In this document: one piece after another, positions 17,443 to 27,226 of the stretch
How the letters are laid out: every line of letters begins with the position of its first letter
How positions within the stretch are numbered: position 1 is the stretch's first letter
Assembly (NCBI RefSeq): GCF_900636475.1
Contig: NZ_LR134283.1
Coordinates: 434,001 to 498,000 of the forward strand
Origin: Streptococcus anginosus
Lineage (GTDB): Bacteria > Bacillota > Bacilli > Lactobacillales > Streptococcaceae
Direction: 5' to 3'
Length of the DNA stretch: 64,000 nucleotides
Program-made: the position numbers and the translations under genes
The notes under the pieces: generated by a model
Databases searched by the model: none
Told to the model about the DNA's origin: nothing
What the model saw: only the letters and a program-made list of their open reading frames with translations

Positions 17443-20049
17443 ATGAAGAAAAAATATCTTATCGGTTCTGTTGCAGTTGTTGTCTTAAGTTTGTGTAGCT
17501 ATGAGCTAGGGCGTCATCAGACAGTATCTAGCAAGGAAAATAACCGTGTTGCTTATGTAAATGGAAAATCTAAAGCAAACAAGGGCAAGCAAGCAGAGAA
17601 TTTGTCGCCTGATGAAGTGAGTGCAAAAGAAGGAATCAATGCGGAACAGATTGTTGTCAAAATTACAGACCAAGGTTACGTAACTTCTCACGGTGATCAT
17701 TATCATTATTATAATGGGAAAGTCCCTTATGATGCCATTATCAGTGAAGAGCTGATTATGCGGGATCCAAACTATACCTTGCAGCAGTCTGATATTATCA
17801 ATGAAGTGAAAGATGGCTACATTATCAAGGTAAATGGGAAATATTACCTTTACTTGAAAGATCCAAATCATACCAGTAATGTTCGTACAAAAGAAGAAAT
17901 TGCTCGCCAAAGGGCAGAGTATAGCGGCAAAGGCCATAAGGGAGCGAAAGGTGGTGCTGTAACAACAGCTGTCAAAGAAGCTCGTGCACAAGGTCGTTAT
18001 ACGACGGATGACGGCTATGTTTTCAATCCGACAGATGTGATAGAAGATACTGGAGATGGCTTCATCGTACCGCATGGTAATCATTTCCATTATATTCCAA
18101 AGAAAGATTTGTCTCCTAGTGAGTTAGCTGCTGCTCAGAGCTATTGGGACAACAAACACAAATCTGGCGGTACGACATCAACTCCGAGTCCAAGTCCAAC
18201 GCCATCAAGACCATCAAATGGCGGAACTACACTACCTTCTATCCATTACCAACCATCAACGCCGGGAACACAGACCCATCAGGGCAATAATTATCATGCG
18301 CAGCCATCACAACCAAGTCATCAGAATACTCCATCTGCTCATCAAGAAATCATCAATCTGTTAAAACAACTGTACTTGATGCCGTTAAACCAACGTCATG
18401 TGGAATCTGATGGTTTGATATTTGACCCGGCACAGATTACTAAAAAATCTTCTAGTGGGGTGGCAGTGCCACATGGTAATCATTATCATTTCATTTACTA
18501 TAGTCAAATGTCGCCACTAGAAGAAAAAATTTCGCGGATGATTGTTCCTGGTACGGACTATTCAGAAGCGAAAAAGCTAGCTGGTCAAAGTAATCAACAG
18601 ACAAACCCAAGTAAACCGAACCAAGATACGGGCAAGGATCAAACACAGCCAAGCAAACCTAATGATGGCAAGCAAACTGAGCCAAGCAAAGAGCCTGAAA
18701 AGCCAAAAGAAGAACCATCTGAGACAGAAGTGACAGATGAACAGATTCAAACCTTTATCAATAAGGCTGAAAGTTTGATAAGTAAGGTGACAAATGCTAG
18801 TCAAAAGGCAAACTTTGAAGAGCAACTCGCTGGTATCAAATCTGGCTTCACTCTTGGAACAGAAGAAAAAGCAACAGTGCTTCAAAAAGTGAAAGATTTG
18901 TTGTCTGAAATCGTCAAGGCGGTTGATCCGGAAACACAAGCGGGACTGACAAAGAAAAATGCTGAAATCGTTGCTGCTTTCAAGAAAGTCTTAACACCAA
19001 TTCGTCAAACGCTTGAAAGCAAAGGGGATAAAGCACAACTGGCAACGGTTGAAGACCTCATGCAACAGGCTGCCAATCCGAATGTGGATAAGCTTGCCTT
19101 ATTGGATAAGGTTTTGAAATTGTCAAGTGAGGTACAGCACCCTGACCGCGCAGGCAAAGCAAATTCGCAAATTGCTTATACGGCTGATGAAGTAGCATTA
19201 GCTAAAGCTGCAGGTCGTTATGCAACATCGGACGGTTATATCTTTGATCCACATGATTTGACGGAAGACCAAGGCGATGGCTATACAGCTCCGCACATGA
19301 ATCACAGTCATTATATTCCTAAGAGCGATTTGTCCAAGTCAGAAAGACAGGCGGCAGAAGCTTATATGAAGAATAAAAAGCCTCAAAAATCTGAAGATAA
19401 CCAAACGAATCCAAATAAGGAAACAGCTTTGTCTATTTACAATCGTGTAACCCCAGCTAAAAAGGTGCCAGTTGAAGCGATGCCTTATAACACAGCCTAT
19501 GTTGTAGACATGAAAAACGGTCAGCTCATCATTCCGCATCATGACCATTATCATAATATCTCTCTTTCTTGGTTTGATCAAGGACTTTACAAAGCACCTG
19601 ACGGCTACAGCATGGAAGATTTCCTTGCGACCGTGAAATATTACGTCACTCATCCAGAAGACCGTCCGCATTCTGACAATGGTTTTGGTAATTCTAGTCA
19701 GCATGGTAAGAAAAATCAATCAGATAACGGAAAGAACTATGCACCAAATGAAGAGCCAGAAGATAAGAAAGACGACTCTGCAAGTAAAGAGGTAGATGAT
19801 GAAAAGGAAAATTCAAAAGGGACTGAAAAACCAACAGTTAATGCTGAAGAAGAAGCTGAAAAGGCACGCGCAGCAAGCTATGGATTGTCTCTGCAAGATT
19901 TCCGAGCAAAAATGATTAAAATTGCTTTTAAATATGGTTTGAGCTTAGAAAAGTTTACCTATCATCCTGAAAACAAGACGGTCAGCTATACTGATACAAC
20001 AGGTGCTGTCAAGTCTATCAATGTACTCACAGGAGAATTGGTTTCTTAA
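17443..20049 (+). CDS. Pht-family histidine triad surface protein
   Basis: This 868-residue exported protein has five HxxHxH zinc-binding triads at about residues 83, 210, 343, 617 and 698, each in a repeated domain. The N-terminus has a signal sequence ending LSLCSYELG as in pneumococcal Pht proteins. A Pro/Thr/Ser-rich, low-complexity linker lies at about 240-300 and a charged Lys/Glu-rich one near 385-430. Pht proteins hand zinc to AdcAII and are bound by antibodies and complement factors. ATG 17443 follows GAGGAG; an ATG at 17431 overlaps the adcAII stop and lies upstream of that site. Closest named relatives are PhtD/PhtA, but orthology is not certain. Confidence 0.9.
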   Translation: MKKKYLIGSVAVVVLSLCSYELGRHQTVSSKENNRVAYVNGKSKANKGKQAENLSPDEVSAKEGINAEQIVVKITDQGYVTSHGDHYHYYNGKVPYDAIISEELIMRDPNYTLQQSDIINEVKDGYIIKVNGKYYLYLKDPNHTSNVRTKEEIARQRAEYSGKGHKGAKGGAVTTAVKEARAQGRYTTDDGYVFNPTDVIEDTGDGFIVPHGNHFHYIPKKDLSPSELAAAQSYWDNKHKSGGTTSTPSPSPTPSRPSNGGTTLPSIHYQPSTPGTQTHQGNNYHAQPSQPSHQNTPSAHQEIINLLKQLYLMPLNQRHVESDGLIFDPAQITKKSSSGVAVPHGNHYHFIYYSQMSPLEEKISRMIVPGTDYSEAKKLAGQSNQQTNPSKPNQDTGKDQTQPSKPNDGKQTEPSKEPEKPKEEPSETEVTDEQIQTFINKAESLISKVTNASQKANFEEQLAGIKSGFTLGTEEKATVLQKVKDLLSEIVKAVDPETQAGLTKKNAEIVAAFKKVLTPIRQTLESKGDKAQLATVEDLMQQAANPNVDKLALLDKVLKLSSEVQHPDRAGKANSQIAYTADEVALAKAAGRYATSDGYIFDPHDLTEDQGDGYTAPHMNHSHYIPKSDLSKSERQAAEAYMKNKKPQKSEDNQTNPNKETALSIYNRVTPAKKVPVEAMPYNTAYVVDMKNGQLIIPHHDHYHNISLSWFDQGLYKAPDGYSMEDFLATVKYYVTHPEDRPHSDNGFGNSSQHGKKNQSDNGKNYAPNEEPEDKKDDSASKEVDDEKENSKGTEKPTVNAEEEAEKARAASYGLSLQDFRAKMIKIAFKYGLSLEKFTYHPENKTVSYTDTTGAVKSINVLTGELVS

Positions 20050-20062
20050 CAACGCCCCCCTC

Positions 20063-20096
20063 AAGAGTTGGAAATTTATTTTCCAGCTCTTTTGTT
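20063..20096 (+). terminator. adcAII-pht terminator
   Basis: AAGAGTTGGAAA pairs with TTCCAGCTCTT (one G-T pair) around a short loop, followed by TTGTTGTT. Confidence 0.75.
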
Positions 20097-20114
20097 GTTC
20101 TATGTTTATAAAGG

Positions 20115-20442
20115 GAAGTTTATCTTGTCCGCCGGGCGGATAAGATAAACTAAAAGAGATTCACACCGTCCGCCGAGCGGACAAGACAAACCAAAAGGAA
20201 TTCATTCTGTCCGCCGAGCGGATAGAACAAACCAAAACTAATTTATCCTGTCCGAGGGTCGGCTTGCTTCAACCAAAATTGATTCACTTCGTCCGAGGGT
20301 CGGATTACTTCAACCAAAATTGATTCACTTCGTCCGAGGGTCAGATTACTTCAACCAAAAGAGATTCACTCCATCCGAGGGTCGGATTGTCTCAACCAAA
20401 ATTGATTCACTTCGTCCGACCCTCGAACGACTTTTTATAAAC
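20115..20442. repeat. Eight-unit, exactly 41-bp tandem hairpin array
   Basis: Units start at 20115, 20156, 20197, 20238, 20279, 20320, 20361 and 20402 with no indels. Each has a TTCA/TTTA block, a compact GC-rich palindrome and (units 1-7) an A-rich tail ending AAAA, CCAAAA in units 2-7. Three core types occur: GTCCGC-CGR-GCGGAY in units 1-3, TCCGA-GGG-TCRGA in units 4-7, and TCGTCCGA-CCC-TCGAACGA followed by T5 in unit 8. In unit 1 pairing extends outwards (GTTTATCTT with AAGATAAAC). No coding potential was seen in the array, which fills the spacer between the pht terminator and the SAP gene promoter. Confidence 0.9.
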
Positions 20443-20479
20443 TAACAAATCTATCATTTTTGAGGAACGACTTTATTGG

Positions 20480-20488
20480 TGGTATAAT
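20480..20488 (+). promoter_or_regulatory. Extended -10 promoter of the SAP protein gene
   Basis: TGGTATAAT is a consensus extended -10, followed by GAGGGAAGGG and the chosen ATG at 20521. Confidence 0.7.
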
Positions 20489-20520
20489 AGGTTATGAAAA
20501 AGAGGGAAGGGAAACACATC

Positions 20521-21144
20521 ATGCGGGATAGACCGGATTTTACAACGATAAAGACTTATCAAGAGTTTTCTCAATATTATTGGTATCGTGCAGAATTGGC
20601 AGACATTTGCAAACGATTGGGGAAGGAGCATTCAGGGGTCAAAAAAGAGCTAGAAGCACAAATCAAACAATATTTTGCAGGGAATGTTGCTCAAAAGAAA
20701 GTCCGTTTAAAGACTAAGAAAGAGAAAGATGTAGAGCTTACTTTAGACACGCCCTTACTTACTTGTGGTTTTGCCTTTAATACCCGATTTCGGGAGTTTT
20801 TCGCTCAGCAGACGGGTAGCAGTTCATTCAAGTTTACAGCGGACATGGCGGCAGCTTGGCGAAAGGTAAAAGCTGAGGGAAATGACCGATTTACTCTGCG
20901 AGACATGTTAGCCATTTATCAGGGACAATCAACTTACGCAAAATACGATAATGCTAGTTGCCAATGGAATCAATTTCTCAAAGACTTTTGTGCTGATGAG
21001 AATAATGCTGCTTTCCAGCCAAAACTAAAAGTTGCTGCTATTCTTTGGCAGAAAGTGAAACATTCAACCGCTCCTAAAGTCTATCACCAGCAGCTAGTAA
21101 AGAACTTTTGGGATGATATTTCTATGTATTGGAAAGGGAAATAA
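20521..21144 (+). CDS. SAP domain protein with DUF6434-like C-terminus
   Basis: This 207-residue basic protein has an N-terminal SAP-like helix-extended loop-helix (about residues 10-50, [19 protein letters not shown]), a motif that often binds nucleic acid. The remaining part resembles the DUF6434 domain ([16 protein letters not shown] and LRDMLAIYQ segments). Function unknown. The in-frame ATG at 20494 is only 5 nt after the -10, so ATG 20521, with GAGGGAAGGG 9 nt upstream, is preferred. A terminator separates it from the next gene. Confidence 0.7.
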   Translation: MRDRPDFTTIKTYQEFSQYYWYRAELADICKRLGKEHSGVKKELEAQIKQYFAGNVAQKKVRLKTKKEKDVELTLDTPLLTCGFAFNTRFREFFAQQTGSSSFKFTADMAAAWRKVKAEGNDRFTLRDMLAIYQGQSTYAKYDNASCQWNQFLKDFCADENNAAFQPKLKVAAILWQKVKHSTAPKVYHQQLVKNFWDDISMYWKGK

Positions 21145-21167
21145 GAAGAATGATTTGTCCACTTGCG

Positions 21168-21194
21168 AAAAAACAGTCGCGAGGCTGTTTTTTT
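21168..21194 (+). terminator. Terminator after the SAP protein gene
   Basis: AAACAGTC pairs with GGCTGTTT around GCGA, followed by T5. The T run merges directly into the extended -10 of the next gene. Confidence 0.75.
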
Positions 21195-21202
21195 GATATA
21201 AT
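21195..21202 (+). promoter_or_regulatory. Extended -10 of the methionine sulfoxide reductase gene
   Basis: TGATATAAT (21194-21202) lies in the tail of the preceding terminator. The ATG follows 7 nt later, so the transcript should be leaderless. Confidence 0.6.
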
Positions 21203-21209
21203 AGAAAGT

Positions 21210-21707
21210 ATGAATCAATCAGAAAAAATTTCAAATTATCAATTACTTTTAGCGCAGCTTGAAGCATTACTAGAGGGCGAAAGCAATGCGTTGGCGAATC
21301 TCTCAAACAGCTCTGCCCTGCTAAACCAAGCCTTGCCTCATTCTGTCTTTACTGGCTTTTATCTTTATGACGGAAACGAGTTGATTTTAGGACCTTTTCA
21401 AGGTGGTGTCTCCTGTGTACATATTGCGCTAGGAAAAGGAGTCTGCGGTGAAGCAGCAGCCAAACGGCAGACGATGATTGTAGAAGATGTGACCCAACAT
21501 GGCAATTACATTTCCTGTGATAGCAGAGCTCGCAGCGAGATTGTAGTACCAATGGTCAAAAACGACAGCCTAGTAGGGGTGTTGGATTTGGATTCTCATC
21601 TGGTGGCAGATTATGATGAGATTGACCGAGAATATCTGGAAAATTTTGTGGCTCTCTTACTAGAGAAAACAAGTTGGAATTTTGAAATGTTTGGAGACAA
21701 AGCCTAA
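21210..21707 (+). CDS. Free methionine-(R)-sulfoxide reductase, GAF type
   Basis: This 165-residue GAF-domain enzyme reduces free methionine-R-sulfoxide using thioredoxin. The three cysteines of the family are present: C69 (GGVSCVHI), C79 (GKGVCGEAA) and C103 (YISCDS), with SEIVVPM and GVLDLDSH after them. ATG 21210 begins at the usual position; a longer frame from 21129 would read through a terminator. No Shine-Dalgarno is present. The stop overlaps the dnaX ATG as TAATG, so the genes are cotranscribed. Confidence 0.9.
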   Translation: MNQSEKISNYQLLLAQLEALLEGESNALANLSNSSALLNQALPHSVFTGFYLYDGNELILGPFQGGVSCVHIALGKGVCGEAAAKRQTMIVEDVTQHGNYISCDSRARSEIVVPMVKNDSLVGVLDLDSHLVADYDEIDREYLENFVALLLEKTSWNFEMFGDKA

Positions 21708-23371
21708 TGTATCAAGCTTTATATCGAAAATATAGAAGCCAAACCTTTGGTCAGCTAGTCGGTCAGGAGGTTGTGGCGACAACCTTGCGGCAGGCAGTTG
21801 AACAAGATAAGATCAGTCATGCCTATCTCTTTTCAGGTCCCAGAGGAACTGGGAAGACCAGCGTAGCTAAGATTTTCGCTAAGGCGATGAATTGTCCTAA
21901 CCAAAAGGGTGGCGAGCCTTGCAATGAGTGCTATATTTGCCAAGCCATTACCGAAGGAAGCCTAGAAGATGTCATCGAGATTGACGCGGCTTCCAATAAT
22001 GGTGTGGACGAAATCCGAGATATTCGTGATAAATCTACTTACGCTCCCAGTCTAGCGAAGCACAAGGTTTATATTATTGATGAGGTTCACATGCTCTCAA
22101 CGGGCGCTTTTAATGCGCTTCTTAAGACTTTGGAAGAGCCGACAGAAAATGTCGTCTTTATTTTAGCAACGACGGAGCTGCATAAAATACCAGCAACCAT
22201 TCTCTCGCGCGTTCAACGCTTTGAGTTCAAGTCGATTAAAACCAAAGATATTGTAGAGCACATTGCGTGGATTTTGCAGCAAGAAAATATTGACTTTGAA
22301 AATGAAGCGGTGCAGATTATCGCAAGACGAGCAGAAGGCGGTATGCGAGATGCCCTATCTATCTTGGACCAAGCTCTCAGCTTGACTCAAGACAATCAGC
22401 TGACGACGGCTATTTCTGAGGAAATCACGGGTTCTATCAGTTTAGAAGCACTAGATGCGTATGTAGCAGCTGTATTAGCGCATGATACATCAGTGGCATT
22501 AAAAAATCTTGATGTCATATTCGACAGCGGCAAAAATATGGCTCGTTTTGTCACTGACCTGTTACAATATCTTAGAGATTTGCTCATTGTTAAAACGGGT
22601 GGAGAAAATACGCATACGAGTGAAAGCTTTTTAGAAAACCTCAAGACTCCGCAGGAAAGATTGTTTGAGTTGATTGAGATTGCAACGAAGAGCCTTGCGG
22701 AAATCAAGAACAGCTTGCAACCCAAGATTTATACAGAAATGATGACCATTCGACTGGCTGAAGGGCAAGATAAAGCAGAATTACCCTCCAATATAGCAGG
22801 CGAGATAGAAACGCTCAAAGAAGAAATCAACCAGCTTAAGAATCAATTGGCAAGTTTGCAGTCAAGTTCTGCACCTAGTAAGCCAGTACAGCCAACACGC
22901 TCAGCCAAAACAAGCAAGGGTTATCGAGTAGACCGCCATAAAGTGAATGCCATTCTGCAAGAAGCAGTTGAAAATCCTAGCCTGGCTCGCAGTAATTTAA
23001 CCAAGTTGCAGAATGCTTGGGGAGAAATTATTGAAAGTTTAGCCGGAGCAGATAAGGCACTTTTAGTCGGCTCACAACCCGTCGCAGCTAACGAAAACCA
23101 CGCTATTCTTGCATTTGAGTCAAGCTTTAATGCAGAACAGACCATGAAACGGGAAAATCTCAACACCATATTTGGGAATTTATTAAGCAATGCTGCTGGA
23201 TTTTCACCAGACATCTTGGCGGTTTCTATGACAGATTGGACAGAGATTCGGGCTGAATTTTCGGCTAAAGCGCGTGGAGAAAATGCACCACAAGCTGAAG
23301 AAAAAGAGAATATAGTCATTCCAGAAGGATTTGATTTCTTAGCGGAAAAAATTACCGTTCAGGAGGACTGA
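21707..23371 (+). CDS. dnaX: DNA polymerase III subunits gamma/tau
   Basis: This 554-residue clamp-loader ATPase has Walker A GPRGTGKTS at 44-52, a zinc module with C63, C72, C75 and C78, Walker B VYIIDEVHMLS near 120-130 and the SRC-like motif LSRVQRFEF. The C-terminal third (after about 400) is the tau-type polymerase-binding region. It overlaps the upstream methionine sulfoxide reductase gene by one base (TAATG), a common streptococcal arrangement. Confidence 0.97.
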   Translation: MYQALYRKYRSQTFGQLVGQEVVATTLRQAVEQDKISHAYLFSGPRGTGKTSVAKIFAKAMNCPNQKGGEPCNECYICQAITEGSLEDVIEIDAASNNGVDEIRDIRDKSTYAPSLAKHKVYIIDEVHMLSTGAFNALLKTLEEPTENVVFILATTELHKIPATILSRVQRFEFKSIKTKDIVEHIAWILQQENIDFENEAVQIIARRAEGGMRDALSILDQALSLTQDNQLTTAISEEITGSISLEALDAYVAAVLAHDTSVALKNLDVIFDSGKNMARFVTDLLQYLRDLLIVKTGGENTHTSESFLENLKTPQERLFELIEIATKSLAEIKNSLQPKIYTEMMTIRLAEGQDKAELPSNIAGEIETLKEEINQLKNQLASLQSSSAPSKPVQPTRSAKTSKGYRVDRHKVNAILQEAVENPSLARSNLTKLQNAWGEIIESLAGADKALLVGSQPVAANENHAILAFESSFNAEQTMKRENLNTIFGNLLSNAAGFSPDILAVSMTDWTEIRAEFSAKARGENAPQAEEKENIVIPEGFDFLAEKITVQED

Positions 23372-23397
23372 ATTTAGATTTTTCTGCTGTTTCATGC

Positions 23398-23403
23398 TAT
23401 AAT
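23398..23403 (+). promoter_or_regulatory. -10 of the DUF3272 gene, predicted leaderless
   Basis: TGCTATAAT (TGC at 23395-23397) is a perfect extended -10; the ATG follows 6 nt after it. Confidence 0.6.
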
Positions 23404-23409
23404 AGAATC

Positions 23410-23604
23410 ATGACAAGACAACAATTTCTTACAACAGCTTTTTTCACAGCAATTGAAACGTATTTTTTTAACGAAGCAATGATGTCAGGACACTATTTAT
23501 TCGCTGTTTTCTGGGCACTTTTAGTGATTCGTAATTTACAGGTGAGCTATGTCATGGGAAAAATAGTGGACGAAATTGACAAACATATCAAACGTAAAAA
23601 ATAA
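23410..23604 (+). CDS. DUF3272 small membrane protein
   Basis: This 64-residue protein has one or two hydrophobic helices and the family pattern ETYFFNEAMMSG then FWALLVIRNLQ. DUF3272 proteins are regularly found after dnaX in streptococci; function unknown. No Shine-Dalgarno lies upstream, but an extended -10 ends 6 nt before the ATG. Confidence 0.85.
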   Translation: MTRQQFLTTAFFTAIETYFFNEAMMSGHYLFAVFWALLVIRNLQVSYVMGKIVDEIDKHIKRKK

Positions 23605-23606
23605 CA

Positions 23607-23643
23607 AGAAAGGTTGGGGCAAAAATCCTCAACCTTTTCTTTT
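23607..23643 (+). terminator. dnaX-DUF3272 terminator
   Basis: AAAGGTTGGGG pairs with CCTCAACCTTT (one G-T pair) around CAAAAAT, followed by TCTTTTC. Confidence 0.8.
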
Positions 23644-23647
23644 CAAT

Positions 23648-23676
23648 TTGAAAAAATATTCTACTTGCTGTAAAAT
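23648..23676 (+). promoter_or_regulatory. yjdF promoter
   Basis: TTGAAA (23648-23653), a 17-nt spacer and TAAAAT (23671-23676) place the start near 23683, upstream of the riboswitch. Confidence 0.75.
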
Positions 23677-23682
23677 AAAAGT

Positions 23683-23830
23683 GCAAAGATAAAAACACAG
23701 TTTCGGTTGGTAGTCCGAACATATTCGTGACAGGCTAGATTTGTTTTTCTAATGACAATTGAAGTAGGTCACGACTATCAGTAACCCTCCTCCTTGGTTG
23801 TCCCTTCTTTGTAATGTATTTAAGGAGGAT
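23683..23830 (+). ncRNA. yjdF riboswitch with anti-Shine-Dalgarno
   Basis: A leader of about 150 nt precedes a yjdF gene. It contains GTTCGGACTACC-type pairing (TTCGGTTGGTAGTCCGAAC), a second stem (TCGTGACAGG with later GGTCACGA) and CCTCCTT at 23789-23795. The last can pair exactly with the Shine-Dalgarno AAGGAGG at 23822-23828, so ligand binding probably controls translation. yjdF riboswitches are known to bind diverse azaaromatic compounds. The call rests on gene context and visible structure, not a covariance search. Confidence 0.8.
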
Positions 23831-23835
23831 GCTGT

Positions 23836-24252
23836 ATGGAACATGTTTCATTAGAATTGACCATATACTTTGAAAATGGCTTTTATTATGGCCTATTTGA
23901 GCAAGAAAATGCTCAAGGTTTGTCCGTTTGTCGGGTGACATTTGGAGTTGAGCCCCAAATGAACGAGGTTTTGGAATTTGTTAATCAGAAGTTTTCACAA
24001 CTACAATTTAGCCCGGCTGTTGCACTAAAGAAAAAAAGACATTGTGCAAATCCTAAACGGTTGCAGCGATTAGCAAAAAAAGAAATGAAGCGTGAAAAAC
24101 GTTCAACGAAATCACAAGATGCACTAAAACTGCAACAAGAGTTAGATAAACAAGCTAAACGTTCCAGATTGAAAGCTCAAAAAGAATATGTACAAAATAG
24201 GAAATTCCAACTAAAACAGCAAAAACGCAAAGAAAAGCACAAAGGTCATTGA
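23836..24252 (+). CDS. yjdF: YjdF family protein
   Basis: This 138-residue protein has an N-terminal domain of about 65 residues (LTIYFENGFYYGLFEQ and VTFGVEPQMNEVLEFV) followed by a very basic Lys/Arg/Gln-rich helical tail ending RKFQLKQQKRKEKHKGH. This matches the YjdF family, whose biochemical role is unknown but is tied to azaaromatic-sensing riboswitches. AAGGAGGATGCTGT precedes the ATG. It is monocistronic, with a terminator just downstream. Confidence 0.9.
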   Translation: MEHVSLELTIYFENGFYYGLFEQENAQGLSVCRVTFGVEPQMNEVLEFVNQKFSQLQFSPAVALKKKRHCANPKRLQRLAKKEMKREKRSTKSQDALKLQQELDKQAKRSRLKAQKEYVQNRKFQLKQQKRKEKHKGH

Positions 24253-24262
24253 TTTTGTGCTG

Positions 24263-24312
24263 AAAAAGAAGGAGACAAGTTGATGTTTACTCAATTTATC
24301 TCCTTTTTTTAT
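24263..24312. terminator. Terminator between yjdF and birA
   Basis: AAGAAGGAGACAAGTTGA pairs imperfectly with TCAATTTATCTCCTTTTT, followed by more T. The A-rich left flank means it may also stop the convergent birA transcript. Confidence 0.8.
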
Positions 24313-25248
24313 TTACCAACTTGTTAAAGAAACTTCACCGCTATTTAGCCACATTTCTTGTCCAGTATCTAATTGAACTAATAGCTGACCGCTATCTGAT
24401 ATTTCCTTGGCAATTCCTTTGTAGTCTTTGTCATTTTGGAAAAAAGTGACCGTCCGACCTAAGACAAGGGAGTGTTGTTTGTAAAGGTAAATCAGCTCGT
24501 CTGGCTCACATTCATAGAAATCTTTCCAAATCTCAGCAATGAGTTCATTGCGCGTGATAGGTTGCTTTTCGTGAAAGAGAGAGGCAGCCTTATTTTTTAA
24601 CTTTTTCGGAAAATCAGAGATTGCGAAATTGATGCCCACTCCAATAATCACATCAGTGACTAAGCCCGTCTCGACAGAAGTAATAGCTTCGGTTAAAATT
24701 CCGGCTATTTTCTTGCCCTTGTAGCAAATGTCATTGACCCATTTAATGTCCATTTCCATTAAAGTGAGGTCTTTAATAGCCTTATAAATGGCTCCAGCAG
24801 TCAGGATAGTATAGGCGGGAATTTGTTGAAAAGGGAGATTGGGTTTCAAGTGAAGAGACATATAAATCCCACCTTGATCTGGAGCAAAATAACTTCTGCC
24901 AAAGCGTCCACGCCCGGCTGTCTGAGAAGAAGCCAGATAGAGCGTGTTGGCAGGATTACCAGCTTCAATTCCTGCTTTGGCATCAAGTTGAGTGGATTTG
25001 CAGTTTGGATTGAAGGAAACTTGAATGGGAGCAGTTTCTTCGATTTTTTTAGCAATCAATAAATCACCTGAAAGGAGCTTATAGCCTTTATTTTTTATCG
25101 ATTCAATATGAATGCCTTCTTTTTCCAAATGTTGAATGGCTTTCCAGATAGAAGTGCGTGAAATTCCTAACTCCTGTGCTAATTTTTCACCACTGATATA
25201 GTCAGATTCTCGACTTAAAATGTCAAATAAAATTTCGTATGTTTTCAT
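24313..25248 (-). CDS. birA: Biotin--protein ligase / biotin operon repressor BirA
   Basis: This 311-residue bifunctional protein has an N-terminal winged helix (residues 1-60, LAQELGISRTSIWKAIQHL) and the biotin ligase domain. The biotinyl-AMP loop is AGRGRFGR and the catalytic lysine motif is DIKWVNDI. It attaches biotin to acetyl-CoA carboxylase and may repress biotin-uptake genes. It starts 2 nt after the galR stop codon on the minus strand, so the two are one transcript, an unusual partnership. Confidence 0.95.
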   Translation of the reverse strand: MKTYEILFDILSRESDYISGEKLAQELGISRTSIWKAIQHLEKEGIHIESIKNKGYKLLSGDLLIAKKIEETAPIQVSFNPNCKSTQLDAKAGIEAGNPANTLYLASSQTAGRGRFGRSYFAPDQGGIYMSLHLKPNLPFQQIPAYTILTAGAIYKAIKDLTLMEMDIKWVNDICYKGKKIAGILTEAITSVETGLVTDVIIGVGINFAISDFPKKLKNKAASLFHEKQPITRNELIAEIWKDFYECEPDELIYLYKQHSLVLGRTVTFFQNDKDYKGIAKEISDSGQLLVQLDTGQEMWLNSGEVSLTSW

Positions 25249-25250
25249 TT

Positions 25251-26267
<1,017 letters not shown>

Positions 26268-26287
26268 TTAATTTACTGTCTACATAA

Positions 26288-26316
26288 ATTATAACTCAAA
26301 AAATAGTAAATATCAA
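26288..26316 (-). promoter_or_regulatory. galR-birA promoter
   Basis: On the minus strand TTGATA (26311-26316), a 17-nt spacer and TATAAT (26288-26293) precede galR. The spacer contains ATTTACTAT, which resembles half of the GTAAA-type sequences near galK and may be an autoregulatory site. Confidence 0.7.
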
Positions 26317-26341
26317 AGTTAAGTTTAGTAAAACTTAACTT
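26314..26341. repeat. Perfect inverted repeat between msmR and galR
   Basis: AAAGTTAAGTTT and AAACTTAACTTT (its exact inverse) flank a short centre within 26314-26341. It overlaps the msmR stop codon and the galR -35. It could be the msmR terminator (no long T run follows) or an operator for GalR. Confidence 0.55.
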
Positions 26342-27168
26342 TGTTCTCGAAATGAGCTGGGTGAAAAGCCAAAATATTTTTTAAAAGCCTTTGAAAAGTA
26401 AAGGGGATCTGAGAAACCGACAGAATAGGCGATAAATTGGATAGGCTCACGGGTGCTTTCGAGGAGTTGTTTAGCTCGATGCATGCGTATATAATGCAGA
26501 TACTCTTTGGGAGAGAGTCCATTGTATTCTTTAAAAATGGTTGTCAAATAGCTGCGATTGACATTTAGTTCATTAGCAATACCTTGAATGCTCAGTTGTT
26601 CAAGCGGATAGCGAGTTTCTAGAATACGTTTGGTATCTATATACAACTGATAAGTGGAATTTTGTTGTTTCAGGAGCTGTTGGTTTGGTGCGAGTTTCCC
26701 CAGTTTAAATAGTAGTTCATAGAGCATGGCGAGAAGTTGTAAATGACTTAACATAGTAGATTGGGAATGTTCAGCTTCTTGAATAATATCTATAATAAAC
26801 TTTCCCAAACTATCAGTAGGACTAGTACTTGAATTTCTTAGAAATCCTGTTTTGCCAATTTCTGATAAGTTAAAATAATCCGAAACCTTTGTTCCACTAA
26901 TTCCGAGCCAATAATAGGACCAAGGATCCTCAAAATCTGCTTTATAGTAAGTTAGTTCGTTTGGTTTTAGTAGAAATAAATCACCAGCTTTCAGGAAAAT
27001 TTGTTCTCCTTTATAGTGAAAGACACCTTTGCCTTTTGTAATAAAATGAAGGACGAAACCGTCACGAATAGCAGGCCCGAAAGAATAGTTCGGCTGGCAA
27101 TCCTCATAGCCGTAAAAGTCTAATAATAAATCAATTGTTCCCGTCTGGTATTCAGAAAATATAAGCAT
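26335..27168 (-). CDS. msmR: AraC-family activator of the msm/raf operon, MsmR-like
   Basis: This 277-residue regulator has an N-terminal cupin sugar-sensing domain (FSEYQTGTID, GPAIRDGFVLHFITKGKG, AGDLFLLKPNE) and a C-terminal AraC helix-turn-helix pair (IANELNVNRSYLTTIFK and FIAYSVGFSDPLYFSKAFKK). MsmR/RafR proteins activate the divergent alpha-galactosidase operon when raffinose or melibiose is present. ATG 27168 is chosen because CGGAGATG lies upstream and homologs begin at this FSEYQTG segment; an upstream ATG at 27219 would add 17 residues. Confidence 0.88.
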   Translation of the reverse strand: MLIFSEYQTGTIDLLLDFYGYEDCQPNYSFGPAIRDGFVLHFITKGKGVFHYKGEQIFLKAGDLFLLKPNELTYYKADFEDPWSYYWLGISGTKVSDYFNLSEIGKTGFLRNSSTSPTDSLGKFIIDIIQEAEHSQSTMLSHLQLLAMLYELLFKLGKLAPNQQLLKQQNSTYQLYIDTKRILETRYPLEQLSIQGIANELNVNRSYLTTIFKEYNGLSPKEYLHYIRMHRAKQLLESTREPIQFIAYSVGFSDPLYFSKAFKKYFGFSPSSFREQS

Positions 27169-27226
27169 ACTTTTTACATCTCCGTACATTAGAAATAGTA
27201 TTGTATTTTTTATTGTCACCTAACAT

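Noticed and set aside
18577..18939. Minus-strand 120-codon ORF within pht
   Set aside because: Antisense shadow of the Lys/Gln-rich coding sequence; low-complexity, no start signals.
20115..20442. CRISPR array
   Set aside because: Units repeat over their whole 41 bp, with no unique spacers and no cas genes; the palindromic cores differ by group.
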